A stretch of 64,000 nt of DNA, from assembly GCA_020432165.1 (NCBI GenBank), contig JAGQGU010000007.1, forward strand, positions 25,085 to 89,084, written 5' to 3'. This document shows positions 16,448-24,919 of the stretch, one piece after another (position 1 is the first letter of the stretch; each line of letters opens with the position of its first letter). Both the position numbers and the translations under genes were made by a program. A model generated the notes under the pieces. That model ran no database searches. It was not told where the DNA came from and was given only the letters and a program-made list of their open reading frames with translations. This stretch comes from Thermomicrobiales bacterium (GTDB taxonomy: Bacteria > Chloroflexota > Chloroflexia > Thermomicrobiales > UBA6265).

Positions 16448-18060
16448 AGAGTTGGCTGACACGTATGCGCGATGCGCTCTTCTGGCCACTCAGGGCCTGG
16501 CGCGATCGCATTAGCGTGCAGATGATCCTCAGCTATCTGGCGATGGTCTTGCTGGTGCTGATTCTCTTCGAGGCGACGGTTCTCGGCAGTATTCTTCTCA
16601 ATCCTGGGGATCGCTTTTTCAGCACCACACAGGTTACGATCGATCCGTATCTTGGCGAGCGTTCTTCGGCATATGTCCAGTGGCTCGATCCCGATCGTAT
16701 CGAGGATACGATTACCGGATTCCCACTGGATGCAACCGATCTGGCGACATTGAACAATGATCTCCGCACGATTGTCAGCGGGAATGTCCCGGGTTTCCAA
16801 ACGCTCTCACCAATGGAAGATGGCAGCATACCACTGATCGTCATCCTGGATACACGTGGGCGCATCATCGCCTCATCGGATGCCCGCTTGACCCCCCTTA
16901 TCTCTCTGGACAAGCTCGGTACTGTCACGACAGAGACTATTGCCCGTAATCGGGCACTGGCAGGTGCCATCGACCCCAGCTGGAATGCGCTCTACAGCCT
17001 GGCGCTGGATGGCAATCGCACCGTGGTTGCCTATCCAATTATCAACAGCGAGGGTAAAGTCGTTGGCACCTTCGTGCTGGAGGGTGGCTCGGTCAGCTTC
17101 AGTCTCGGCCAAACCCGGGGCGAGTTCTTCCGCCAAATCTCAGTCGTCTTTCTACAAAGCCTGTGGATCTTCGCCATCCCGGCGCTGATCGTCGCCATTC
17201 CGTTCGGTATCTGGCGAGCGGGGACGATCAGCCGTCGTCTGGAGCGGGTGGCCGATGCCGCCGAGCGCATGGCCGAAGGCGAACTTAACACACGGGTGCG
17301 GGTGCGCAAGCACGATGAAATCGGCCGCCTGGGCGAAAGTTTCAATGCCATGGCCGAGCAGCTGGACGCGAACGACAGGGCACGCAAGGCGCTGATTTCC
17401 AACGTCTCGCATGAGCTGCGAACGCCGGTCAGCATCATTCTCGGTAATGTTGAGCAGCTCCAACAACTGCCTGAGGCGAATACCGAGGCGATCCAGCAAC
17501 CTCTGCAAACGATTCAGAACGAAGGCACCATGCTGGTGCGCCTCGTGGACGATCTCTTCACCTCAGCGCGCCTGCAGGAAAGTAATCTGCCCCTGAAACC
17601 GGCAGCGATTGAGCTGGCGGAGCAGGTTACCCAGGTATTGGCAGGTATCCAGCGCAGCGCCTGGCAGGACAGGAAGGTGAGTGTGGAAAGCCTGGTGCGA
17701 CCTCACCTGCCTCTGATCATGGCCGATCCCCAGCGCCTGCAACAAATCCTCAGCAATCTGGTCTATAACGCGCTGCGTCACACCCCGCAGGGTGGATTGG
17801 TGGTAATTGAGGCAACACCCGGCGAAGAGATCATGACAGTCAGCGTTTCCGATACCGGGATGGGCATGGATGCGGAAACGGCCGCCAATGCTTTCGATCG
17901 CTATTTCCAAAGCGAGCGCAACCAACGCCATGGCGATGGTACCGGATTGGGATTGAACATCGTTAAACAATTGGTAGAAGCACACGGGGGGGAGATATCT
18001 GTACGAAGCGCACCTGGCAGTGGCACCACCTTCACCTTTACGTTACCGCTGGCAAAATAG
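16444..18060 (+). CDS. sensor histidine kinase with HAMP domain
   Basis: A 538-residue membrane sensor paired with the upstream regulator. A first helix (~26-50) and a second (~238-258) enclose an extracytoplasmic sensor domain of about 185 residues that I cannot assign. HAMP follows (SRRLERVADAAERMAEGELN...). The dimerisation helix has His323 in LISNVSHELRTPVSIIL. The ATPase domain has the N box QILSNLVYNALRHT, G1 VSDTGMGMD and G2 GDGTGLGLNIVKQL. The order is TM-sensor-TM-HAMP-HisKA-HATPase, as usual for the class. Ligand unknown. Confidence 0.95.
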   Translation: MKSWLTRMRDALFWPLRAWRDRISVQMILSYLAMVLLVLILFEATVLGSILLNPGDRFFSTTQVTIDPYLGERSSAYVQWLDPDRIEDTITGFPLDATDLATLNNDLRTIVSGNVPGFQTLSPMEDGSIPLIVILDTRGRIIASSDARLTPLISLDKLGTVTTETIARNRALAGAIDPSWNALYSLALDGNRTVVAYPIINSEGKVVGTFVLEGGSVSFSLGQTRGEFFRQISVVFLQSLWIFAIPALIVAIPFGIWRAGTISRRLERVADAAERMAEGELNTRVRVRKHDEIGRLGESFNAMAEQLDANDRARKALISNVSHELRTPVSIILGNVEQLQQLPEANTEAIQQPLQTIQNEGTMLVRLVDDLFTSARLQESNLPLKPAAIELAEQVTQVLAGIQRSAWQDRKVSVESLVRPHLPLIMADPQRLQQILSNLVYNALRHTPQGGLVVIEATPGEEIMTVSVSDTGMGMDAETAANAFDRYFQSERNQRHGDGTGLGLNIVKQLVEAHGGEISVRSAPGSGTTFTFTLPLAK

Positions 18061-18124
18061 TGCGAATATAGCGGCGATGACGTATGCTGACCGCAGCGAT
18101 TTCGCGCCCACAGGAGAGATTCTT

Positions 18125-18694
18125 TTGACTGTTACCATTCGTATCGAAACCGAATTCGGCGCCATTCGTGCCGAGCTGAACGCCACCGAAGCCCCCATTA
18201 CCGTCACAAACTTCCTGCACTACGTTGATGAGGGTATGTATGATCACGGGCGCTTCCACCGCACCGTGACTGCCGATAACAATGACAATGCCAACCTGGG
18301 CCGTTCGGATGACTCTCAACACAGCCGCGCACTGCCCAACGATTCCATCAAGATTCAGGTCATTCAGGGTAGCATCAGTAGCGAACGCGAGGGAGATCTG
18401 GATGGTCCGATTCCGCTGGAGCGCACCAGCGAGACGGGTTTGAAGCATCTCGATGGCACGCTGAGCATGGCTCGCAGCACACCGGATTCCGCGGTTAGCG
18501 ATTTCTTCATTTGCATCAATGATCAACCCGATCTCGATTTCGGTGGCATGCGCAATCCGGATGGTCAGGGCTTTGGCGCCTTTGGCCAGGTGACTGAGGG
18601 GATGGACGTCGTGCGCACCATTCAGATGCAGCCAGCCAAGGGCCAGGTGCTTGATCCCGCGATCCCGATCCTGCGCATCGTCCGCGAGTCGTGA
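18125..18694 (+). CDS. cyclophilin-type peptidyl-prolyl cis-trans isomerase
   Basis: A 189-residue cytoplasmic cyclophilin; no signal peptide is visible. It begins with the usual strand (TVTIRIETEFGAIRAELNATEAPITVTNFLHYVDEGMYDHGRFHR), which includes the catalytic-loop FHR. The SMARSTPDSAVSDFFICINDQPDLDF block lines the proline pocket, and GFGAFGQVTEGMDVV closes the barrel. About 20 extra residues lie between FHR and the IQVIQGSI strand. The start is taken as TTG at 18125 with GGAGAG six bases upstream. The longer frame opens inside the kinase gene and is not supported. Confidence 0.88.
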   Translation: MTVTIRIETEFGAIRAELNATEAPITVTNFLHYVDEGMYDHGRFHRTVTADNNDNANLGRSDDSQHSRALPNDSIKIQVIQGSISSEREGDLDGPIPLERTSETGLKHLDGTLSMARSTPDSAVSDFFICINDQPDLDFGGMRNPDGQGFGAFGQVTEGMDVVRTIQMQPAKGQVLDPAIPILRIVRES

Positions 18695-18710
18695 CCCAGC
18701 CGAATCAACC

Positions 18711-18740
18711 GTAGCCCCGGGTTTTATACCCGGGGAACGT
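18711..18740 (-). repeat. dispersed palindromic repeat, short copy
   Basis: CCCCGGG (18715-18721) and CCCGGGG (18729-18735) form a 7-bp stem. It is preceded by GTAG, the inverted form of the CTAC tail seen in the other copies. It fills the gap between the cyclophilin and the next membrane-protein gene. Confidence 0.6.
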
Positions 18741-18764
18741 CTCCTAAAAGCGAAACCACCTCTC

Positions 18765-19175
18765 ATGAGTAACTACTACCAACCGGATACGCCTCCACCT
18801 CCACCAACTGGCAGTGCCACGCTCAGGCAGATTCTGGGGATGTTCGTCTTTGGGAGTATGGGTTCGATCTTCGTGATTAGAGCCATCAAGTCGCAGGAAG
18901 GCAATAGCCTGCGCGTCGGCTCGATTCTCATCGTCTGCGCCTTCATCTTCTTCGCCGGTTTGATCAGTAAGAACGATGTGGTTGAGATGATCTCGAGCGC
19001 ACTGCTTCTGCTCGGATCCGGTATCCTGATAGCGATAACCATCAATACGCATGAATGGTTGTGGGGGTTGGGTGCGGTCTTTTTCGCGCTCTGTGTGGTC
19101 GTGATCCAGCTGAAGGATCGCTTTATCGATCAGGCACATTCGCCGGACGATGGGCCACGCAATCCCTATAGCTAA
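18765..19175 (+). CDS. small polytopic membrane protein
   Basis: I do not recognise a family. The 136-residue product has a proline-rich cytoplasmic start (TPPPPPTG). Four hydrophobic segments follow, near residues 20-37, 50-67, 72-88 and 92-110, and the C-terminal tail is polar. Start at ATG 18765; the longer frame runs back into the cyclophilin. It lies 15 bases before the SRAP gene and may share a transcript with it. Confidence 0.6.
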   Translation: MSNYYQPDTPPPPPTGSATLRQILGMFVFGSMGSIFVIRAIKSQEGNSLRVGSILIVCAFIFFAGLISKNDVVEMISSALLLLGSGILIAITINTHEWLWGLGAVFFALCVVVIQLKDRFIDQAHSPDDGPRNPYS

Positions 19176-19190
19176 CCCCGGAGGCGCCGT

Positions 19191-19880
19191 ATGTGTGGTC
19201 GCTACCCACTGGATGCTCAGGCACTGAGTAAACTCCTCGAGGAATTTCCCTTTAGGGACGAGTCTGATTTCCAGCCCAACTACAATGCCGCTCCCACCCA
19301 GCAATTACCGGTGATTATCAATACCGATGGCTCATTCGAGATTCGTCTGATGCATTGGGGACTCATACCAGGATGGCTCAAGCCGGGAGAGAAGCCGAAG
19401 GTGACACCCTTCAACGCCCGTAGCGAGACACTTACCGAGAAGCCCATGTTCCGCAAACTGGTGAGAAATCATCGCTGCATCGTGCCGGCCAGTGGCTTCT
19501 ACGAGTGGAAGCGTACCGGTGCACAAAAGCAACCCTACTACATTCATCTTGCTGATCAGCCAATCATGCTGATGGCCGGCCTCTTCGATTTCGGTCGTGA
19601 TGACGAAGGTGAATCGCAGGGGAGCTATACGATCCTGACAACGACACCAAACGATGTGATGGCAGAAGTGCATGATCGCATGCCGGTGATACTGCATCCC
19701 GACGATGTGCCGCTGTGGATGGACGAAGATATCACCGAGATCGGGCCGTTGGAGTCACTCCTGCAACCGATAGCGGGCGCGGAGCTCGAGATGTATCCGG
19801 TGAGTATGGCCGTCAACAACGCCAGGAATAACGGTCCAGAGTTGCTCAAACCCGTAGTGGTGCAAGAGAAGTTGTTGTAG
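19191..19880 (+). CDS. SRAP-domain protein (YedK/HMCES family)
   Basis: A 229-residue SRAP protein, which crosslinks to abasic sites in single-stranded DNA and protects them. The catalytic Cys2 is exposed as MCGRY. Other family blocks are FQPNYNAAPTQQLPVI, FNARSETLTEKPMFRKLVRNHRCIVPASGFYEWK and the active-site His in AEVHDRMPVIL. The length matches the family. GGAGG precedes the start by about eight bases. The neighbouring adenine methylase is also DNA-directed, but the genes are not in one operon. Confidence 0.93.
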   Translation: MCGRYPLDAQALSKLLEEFPFRDESDFQPNYNAAPTQQLPVIINTDGSFEIRLMHWGLIPGWLKPGEKPKVTPFNARSETLTEKPMFRKLVRNHRCIVPASGFYEWKRTGAQKQPYYIHLADQPIMLMAGLFDFGRDDEGESQGSYTILTTTPNDVMAEVHDRMPVILHPDDVPLWMDEDITEIGPLESLLQPIAGAELEMYPVSMAVNNARNNGPELLKPVVVQEKLL

Positions 19881-19892
19881 CGCCCGAGCGCA

Positions 19893-20600
19893 TCATTCCC
19901 CGGCCAATAGCGCCAGTTCCTCATCGACATACCTGTCGGCATCACCCTGGTCACACAGCTCCTCAAGAATTGCACGCGCCTCATCGGTGTGTCCGCAGCG
20001 TCGCAGCATGTGCGCCACACTCCAACGAGCAATACGCAGTTGTTCAGATGTGCCATGTTCACCGAACCACATCTCGGCATCCCGGAACGCCGCAAGAGCG
20101 TCCTCCTCGCGACCGGCATCAGCCAGATTCCAGGCTTGATTGTTCCGCAGACTCCCCTCCCAGCGTTGCACGCGGGGATCGCTGCTCTCCGCCACAATCG
20201 CTATGCCCTCGGTGTACCAGGTGTCGAGCTCGGGCTCGACAATCGCGAGCATATGCAGCGCATCGACCGTGAGGAAGGGATCGGCTGCAAGCTGCCGAGC
20301 CTCCAGAAAGTACCCCCTGGCAGCAGTCGGATCACCGGCAGAGTTGAAGAGGCGACCGCGTTCCAGAGCGATGCGTTGCCGCACGACCGCATCCGTGGAG
20401 CTAATCCCGTCGAGCACCGTGTGTCCCTCGGCAAACTGGCCCTGCAAACCCAGTGCGCGGGCGATCTGCGTCCGCAACTCATCGGCGGCCGGTGAGGACG
20501 AGGACAGGGAGCACAACGCCTCCCGAAAACGTATTTCGGACGTGGTCGGATCGGAGAAATCCCAGAGAGAGTCAAGTGTATTGCCATCCAGATGGACCAT
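19893..20600 (-). CDS. tetratricopeptide-type helical repeat protein
   Basis: A 235-residue soluble protein made of paired helices in TPR-like register, for example IARALGLQGQFAEGHTVLDG, ERGRLFNSAGDPTAARGYFLEARQL, NQAWNLADAGREEDALAAFRDAEMW and MLRRCGHTDEARAILEEL. TPR arrays bind other proteins; the partner is unknown. The start at 20600 follows AAGGA; the longer frame to 20666 lacks support. It converges with the SRAP gene (12 bases between stops) and diverges from the methylase gene. Confidence 0.7.
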   Translation of the reverse strand: MVHLDGNTLDSLWDFSDPTTSEIRFREALCSLSSSSPAADELRTQIARALGLQGQFAEGHTVLDGISSTDAVVRQRIALERGRLFNSAGDPTAARGYFLEARQLAADPFLTVDALHMLAIVEPELDTWYTEGIAIVAESSDPRVQRWEGSLRNNQAWNLADAGREEDALAAFRDAEMWFGEHGTSEQLRIARWSVAHMLRRCGHTDEARAILEELCDQGDADRYVDEELALLAGE

Positions 20601-20677
20601 GGGGACTATCCTTGTGAGAGATGCGTACGATGATCGCATTGTACCGGGTGGGTGTGCGGGGACCATACAGAACGAAG

Positions 20678-21688
20678 ATGATCAAATACCTTGGCTCCAA
20701 GCGGAAGATCGTGCCACATATTCTCATGCAGATCCAACAGCTGCCAGTGAGAAGCGTCTGCGATCTCTTCACCGGCACCACGCGCGTGGCGCAGGCGTGC
20801 AAACGCGGTGGTATGTATGTGGTCGCGAATGATCTCGCCGGCTACAGTGCGGTGCTGGCGCAAGCGTTCATCGCGACTAACGCCGAGTGTATTGATCGCG
20901 AGAGGCTTCAGGCGCATATCGATCATCTCAATGCGCTTCCGGGTGTGCCAGGCTACTTCACTCGAACATTCTGTGAGGAAGCACGCTATGTACATCCTCA
21001 CAATGGCGCCCGCATTGATGCGATCCGGGCAGAGATTGAACGGCTCTCGCTGACAGAGAACGAGCATGCTGTTCTGCTCGCGGCCTTGCTTCTGGCTGCG
21101 GACAAGGTCGATTCCACGACCGGCGTGCAGATGGCGTATCTGAAACAGTGGGCACCACGTGCCCTCAAGAATATGGAGCTCACATTACCGGAGCTGATCT
21201 CCGGAGAGGGTGTCGCCAGCCAGGAGGATGCTATTGCTTTCGCCCGCGCTGGTGGCACACGCGATCTCGATCTCACCTATATCGATCCTCCCTATAACCA
21301 GCATAGTTACGCTGGCAACTACCATGTCTGGGAGACATTGGTGCGCAACGATGCCCCCGAGGCATATGGTGTCGCCCGTAAACGAGCCGATATACGGGGT
21401 GTTCGTAATCCATGGAACAGCAAGCCCCGCTTCCGCGCCACGTTGATGGAGCTCCTGACCGCAGTCGAGAGTCGATACATTCTGCTGAGCTTCAGCAATG
21501 AGGGCTTCGTGCCCAGCGCGGAAATGGAACTGATGTTGGGTGAGTTTGGCAATGTCTCCCGTACAGATATCGACTTCCGCCGCTATATTGGCGCACAAAT
21601 CGGTGTTCACAATCCCGCGGGGGAGAAGGTCGGCACCGTCTCCCATACCCGCAATGTGGAACATCTCTTTTTGGTTGATCGGGGATAA
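20678..21688 (+). CDS. D12-class N6-adenine DNA methyltransferase
   Basis: A 336-residue Dam/D12-type methylase. It begins MIKYLGSKRKIVPHIL and continues with the SAM-binding motif I CDLFTGTTRVAQACKRGGMYVVANDL. Motif IV is YIDPPYNQHSYAGNYHVWETLV (D-P-P-Y), and later parts carry LLSFSNEGFV. No restriction endonuclease or specificity gene is nearby, so it looks like an orphan methylase; the target sequence cannot be predicted. ATG at 20678 is used because homologues begin at the K-Y-L-G-S-K block, although the ribosome binding site is weak. Confidence 0.85.
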   Translation: MIKYLGSKRKIVPHILMQIQQLPVRSVCDLFTGTTRVAQACKRGGMYVVANDLAGYSAVLAQAFIATNAECIDRERLQAHIDHLNALPGVPGYFTRTFCEEARYVHPHNGARIDAIRAEIERLSLTENEHAVLLAALLLAADKVDSTTGVQMAYLKQWAPRALKNMELTLPELISGEGVASQEDAIAFARAGGTRDLDLTYIDPPYNQHSYAGNYHVWETLVRNDAPEAYGVARKRADIRGVRNPWNSKPRFRATLMELLTAVESRYILLSFSNEGFVPSAEMELMLGEFGNVSRTDIDFRRYIGAQIGVHNPAGEKVGTVSHTRNVEHLFLVDRG

Positions 21689-21717
21689 ACACCCCGCGCA
21701 GGTTAGGAGAAATTACT

Positions 21718-22905
21718 ATGTCCACCACGCTCATTCGTGATGTGCGGCCGCTGCATGCGGCTACAACCAATGTACTCATCACCGATGGCATGATCACACA
21801 GATCGCCACTGACATCTCAGCCCCCGACGGTGCAGAGATCATTGATGGCAAGGGGTCTCTGCTTTTCCAGGGACTGATCGATGGCCACACCCACATGGAT
21901 AAGGCCCTGATCGGTCTACCGTGGCATAGCACCAAACCGACGAGCACCATCACTGAGGTGATTGCGAATGAGCGGCAGCTGCGCCGCGAAGAGCATATTG
22001 ATGCCCATCAGCAAAGCACGCGCCACGCATTGGCTGCCATCGCCAGTGGCACGACACATATCCGCAGCTTTGCCGATATCGATACCGAGTGGGGTTTGAA
22101 CGGTATTCGTGGTCTCATGCAGACCAAGGCCGACTTGCGCGACAAGGTCGATATTCAGACAGTCGCATTCCCACAGAGTGGCATGCTGATCCGGCCGGGC
22201 ACGGTGGAATTGCTGGATCAGGCATTGAGCGAAGGCGCGGATGTGATCGGCGGGCTCGATCCTTCCGCGATCGATCGCGATCCCAAGGGTCACCTCGATA
22301 CGATCTTTGGCCTGGCGGAAAAGCACGATGTCGATATCGATATCCATCTGCACGAACCCGGTGAGTTAGGTGCATTCAGCTTTGATCTGATCATCGAACG
22401 CACGCGGGTGTTGGGGTGGAAAGGTCGAGTAACCATCAGCCATGCCTTCGCCCTGGGTGGGGTGGATCACGTGCGCCTCGGCTCCCTGATTGAGGATCTG
22501 CTCGATCAGCAGATCGCGATTATGAGTCACGGTCCCAGCGGCGGCAGACCAGCACCACCCGTGGAACAGTTGCGGCGGGCAGGTGTGCGGATGCTGAGTG
22601 GTAACGATGGCATTCAGGATAGCTGGGGACCACTGAACCGACCGGAGATGCTGAAGCGTGCCTATCTGGTCTGCTATCGCAACAACTTCCGCCGCGATGA
22701 CCAGATCGAGGATGTGATCGATATCATCACCAATGCTTCAGCAGAGGTTCTGGGTGTGGACGATTATGGTTTTGCCGTAGGCAAAGCCGCTGATCTGGTC
22801 TTGGTGGAGGAAGAGAATCACGCTGCAGCGGTTGTGCGCAGTGGCGAACCATGGCTGGTGATGAAGCGTGGTGTTATCACCGCGCGGGATGGCGTGGTCG
22901 CCTAG
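21718..22905 (+). CDS. cytosine deaminase-like amidohydrolase
   Basis: A 395-residue metal-dependent hydrolase of the CodA-like branch. Metal-site residues are visible in order: QGLIDGHTHMDKA (HxH, then the K of the branch), DIHLHEPGE, VTISHAFAL and LSGNDGIQDSWGP (the catalytic Asp). The N- and C-terminal strands form the small beta domain, ending GKAADLVLVEEEN. CodA-like enzymes deaminate cytosine or related heterocycles, and several members act on other cyclic amides. AGGAG lies nine bases before the start. No permease is adjacent. Confidence 0.88.
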   Translation: MSTTLIRDVRPLHAATTNVLITDGMITQIATDISAPDGAEIIDGKGSLLFQGLIDGHTHMDKALIGLPWHSTKPTSTITEVIANERQLRREEHIDAHQQSTRHALAAIASGTTHIRSFADIDTEWGLNGIRGLMQTKADLRDKVDIQTVAFPQSGMLIRPGTVELLDQALSEGADVIGGLDPSAIDRDPKGHLDTIFGLAEKHDVDIDIHLHEPGELGAFSFDLIIERTRVLGWKGRVTISHAFALGGVDHVRLGSLIEDLLDQQIAIMSHGPSGGRPAPPVEQLRRAGVRMLSGNDGIQDSWGPLNRPEMLKRAYLVCYRNNFRRDDQIEDVIDIITNASAEVLGVDDYGFAVGKAADLVLVEEENHAAAVVRSGEPWLVMKRGVITARDGVVA

Positions 22906-22927
22906 TAGACGGATCCGACGAAGATAG

Positions 22928-22972
22928 ACACGTAGTCCCGCGGTCTACCCGCGGGGTGCGCGTCGGGTATTT
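22928..22972 (-). repeat. dispersed palindromic repeat, inverted copy
   Basis: Read on the minus strand it has the same plan as the copies near 15.5 kb: AATACCC leader, GCGCACCCCGCGG...CCGCGGGA palindrome, and CTACGTGT tail. It lies between the convergent amidohydrolase and PfkB genes. Confidence 0.8.
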
Positions 22973-23042
22973 GGCCGTGGCGAGACTAGCAATCGTTCGG
23001 CTGATTCCTCGCCTGAGTGCTCGGAATGACGTCGGTGATGCG

Positions 23043-24032
23043 CTATCGACGATTGCGAGTGCTGATCTGGGCCAAAACCTCGTTGACCTCGGCCTGGCTG
23101 GGCACGACACCGGCACCGACCTCGCGCAGGCTCAACGCCGCCACAACATTGGCGTACATCCCTGCTTCCAGGGCAGAGCTATCGCGCTCGGCGGCTTTCA
23201 TGAAGAAGGCTGCCGCGAAAACATCGCCTGCACCGGTCAGACTCTTGATCTTGACCGGAACACCGGGAATATCGACGGCCTGATAGGCCTTCTGCCCCGG
23301 AGCCAGCTCATCGGCATTCGGTTTGCGATGATAGATGGTGGCACCTTCTGGCCCACGCGTGATCACACTCATGCGGCGTTCGCCGACACGCTCGATAAAC
23401 TCGCGCGCCTGGAAGATCTCCTCATCCGAGACGATAGCGGAATCGATGCGATTAACCAGATCGACCGGGAGCCGCAATGGCACCAGCTTGACTGTGCCAC
23501 CGCTCTCCTTCGGCCACTGTCGCATCCACCCCTGTGGTGTCGCACCGAGGAAGTTGGTGGTAAGGCCGGTAATACGGCGGGGATCGATTTCGTCTGCTAC
23601 CGGTCCGAGATGCACGATCTTGGCATTACCCCAGTGCGTGGGCATGCCACGCATATCGATCGGGCCGGCCCAATGCTTGATCTGCTGGGTGCGACGGGTA
23701 CCAATGTAATGGTTCGTGAATGTTGTGGGGACGTCAGCATCCTGCACGATGATCTGGAGCTTGTCGGCATACTGCTCCAGCCCCGGCACCTGCATACCCT
23801 TGATCTCGCCACCGAATTTGCCGCGCGTGAGAATCGCCACACGCGCACCCATATTCGCTGCAGCCAGGCCGCTATAAAGCACCGTACCACCAAGGTTAAC
23901 GGTGCCATCATCCTCCAGGTCGGCCGTGATATGACCGATCAGGAGATAGTCTGGCGCCTTGGTGCTTTGGAGGCTGGACTTGGCGTATTGGTTTCGGAAT
24001 GGCGTGCGCTCGTCACGCTGGCTCTTACTCAT
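23043..24032 (-). CDS. PfkB-family carbohydrate/nucleoside kinase
   Basis: A 329-residue sugar-kinase-fold protein. The N-terminal signature is LLIGHITADLEDDGTVNLGGTVLYSGLAAANMGARVAIL (G-G-x-x-x-N-like pocket). The C-terminal catalytic motif is SLTGAGDVFAAAFF, with the catalytic Asp in GAGD. The family phosphorylates sugars, nucleosides or related alcohols; the substrate is not evident. Its ATG overlaps the jag stop by four bases, so it is translationally coupled to the rpmH-rnpA-yidD-yidC-jag operon, an unusual last member. Confidence 0.87.
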   Translation of the reverse strand: MSKSQRDERTPFRNQYAKSSLQSTKAPDYLLIGHITADLEDDGTVNLGGTVLYSGLAAANMGARVAILTRGKFGGEIKGMQVPGLEQYADKLQIIVQDADVPTTFTNHYIGTRRTQQIKHWAGPIDMRGMPTHWGNAKIVHLGPVADEIDPRRITGLTTNFLGATPQGWMRQWPKESGGTVKLVPLRLPVDLVNRIDSAIVSDEEIFQAREFIERVGERRMSVITRGPEGATIYHRKPNADELAPGQKAYQAVDIPGVPVKIKSLTGAGDVFAAAFFMKAAERDSSALEAGMYANVVAALSLREVGAGVVPSQAEVNEVLAQISTRNRR

Positions 24033-24868
24033 GCGGGCTCCACGGTGATGCGCCGGGCACTACCCTCGCCGTCGCTGTGCGTGGCGACATCCGGATGCTG
24101 CTTCAGGGTGAGGTGGATGATACGACGCTCGTTGGCTGGCATCGGCTCCAGCACGATGCTGCGACCACTGCGCGAAACCTGTCGCGCCACACGCTCTGCC
24201 AGACCGACCAGCGATTCCTCGCGGCGGGCACGATAGCCCTCGACATCGACAATGACACGGGTCCAATCCTCCAACTGCCGATTCACCAGCGTGTTGACGA
24301 GGAACTGGATCTGGCTCAGGTGATCGCCACGGCGACCAATGAGCATACCAAGATCACGACCATTCACATCCAGGAAGATGGTGGTCGGATCATCGCCGCT
24401 CAGCGGCACCGCACTAGGGTTATCCGTGGCCACGACATCAGCAGTCACACCCATCTGATCGAAAAGCTGCTGCAGGATATCCTTGGCGATCTGCTCGTGC
24501 TCGGCATCGGCGCGTTCCCGCGGTTCACCGTTATCGACCGGCGGCTTACCGCGGCGGCTCGGGCGATCGCCCGGTGTGCGGCCGCTCAACCAATCGCGGT
24601 TACCATTGCTGTTGCCGCTTCCACCACGACCGCGGCGACGATTGCGATTGCCACGCGCTTCCGTCTGCTGATGTTGACCCGGTATTGGCTGGCTGGCCAT
24701 ACCCTTTGCGGTCACGCGCACAAGCGCCTCGGCATCCTCGTCCGGACCTTCTTCGCTGAGGATTTCGATATCGACATCCGCTTCGGTGAGCTCCAGCTGC
24801 TCCAGAGCCAGTCGTACGGCGTCTTCCACCGTTACTGCCTGGATTTCGACACTGGTCCTCTTCGCCAT
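24029..24868 (-). CDS. jag: Jag/KhpB RNA-binding protein
   Basis: A 279-residue RNA-binding protein. The Jag-N domain is at residues ~1-55 (VEIQAVTVEDAVRLALEQLELTEADVDIEIL). A disordered R/G/N-rich linker holds NRNRRRGRGGSGNSNGN. The KH domain (~150-215) has the GRRGDHLSQIQFLVN loop. The R3H domain (~215-279) shows ARREESLVGLAERVARQVSRSG and NERRIIHLTLKQHPDVATHSDGEGSARRI. KhpB works with KhpA as an RNA chaperone in cell-size and division control. It follows yidC, as in many bacteria. The R/G-rich linker is longer than in classical examples. Confidence 0.93.
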   Translation of the reverse strand: MAKRTSVEIQAVTVEDAVRLALEQLELTEADVDIEILSEEGPDEDAEALVRVTAKGMASQPIPGQHQQTEARGNRNRRRGRGGSGNSNGNRDWLSGRTPGDRPSRRGKPPVDNGEPRERADAEHEQIAKDILQQLFDQMGVTADVVATDNPSAVPLSGDDPTTIFLDVNGRDLGMLIGRRGDHLSQIQFLVNTLVNRQLEDWTRVIVDVEGYRARREESLVGLAERVARQVSRSGRSIVLEPMPANERRIIHLTLKQHPDVATHSDGEGSARRITVEPA

Positions 24869-24919
24869 GGTTGCACCGCCTTAACAATCTGGTTGCGAGT
24901 TCTCTGAATGGAAGCTAGT

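Noticed and set aside
22851..24236. Long open frame antisense to the PfkB and jag genes
   Set aside because: The opposite strand carries clear PfkB and KH/R3H motifs; this frame shows no recognisable domain and starts inside another gene.
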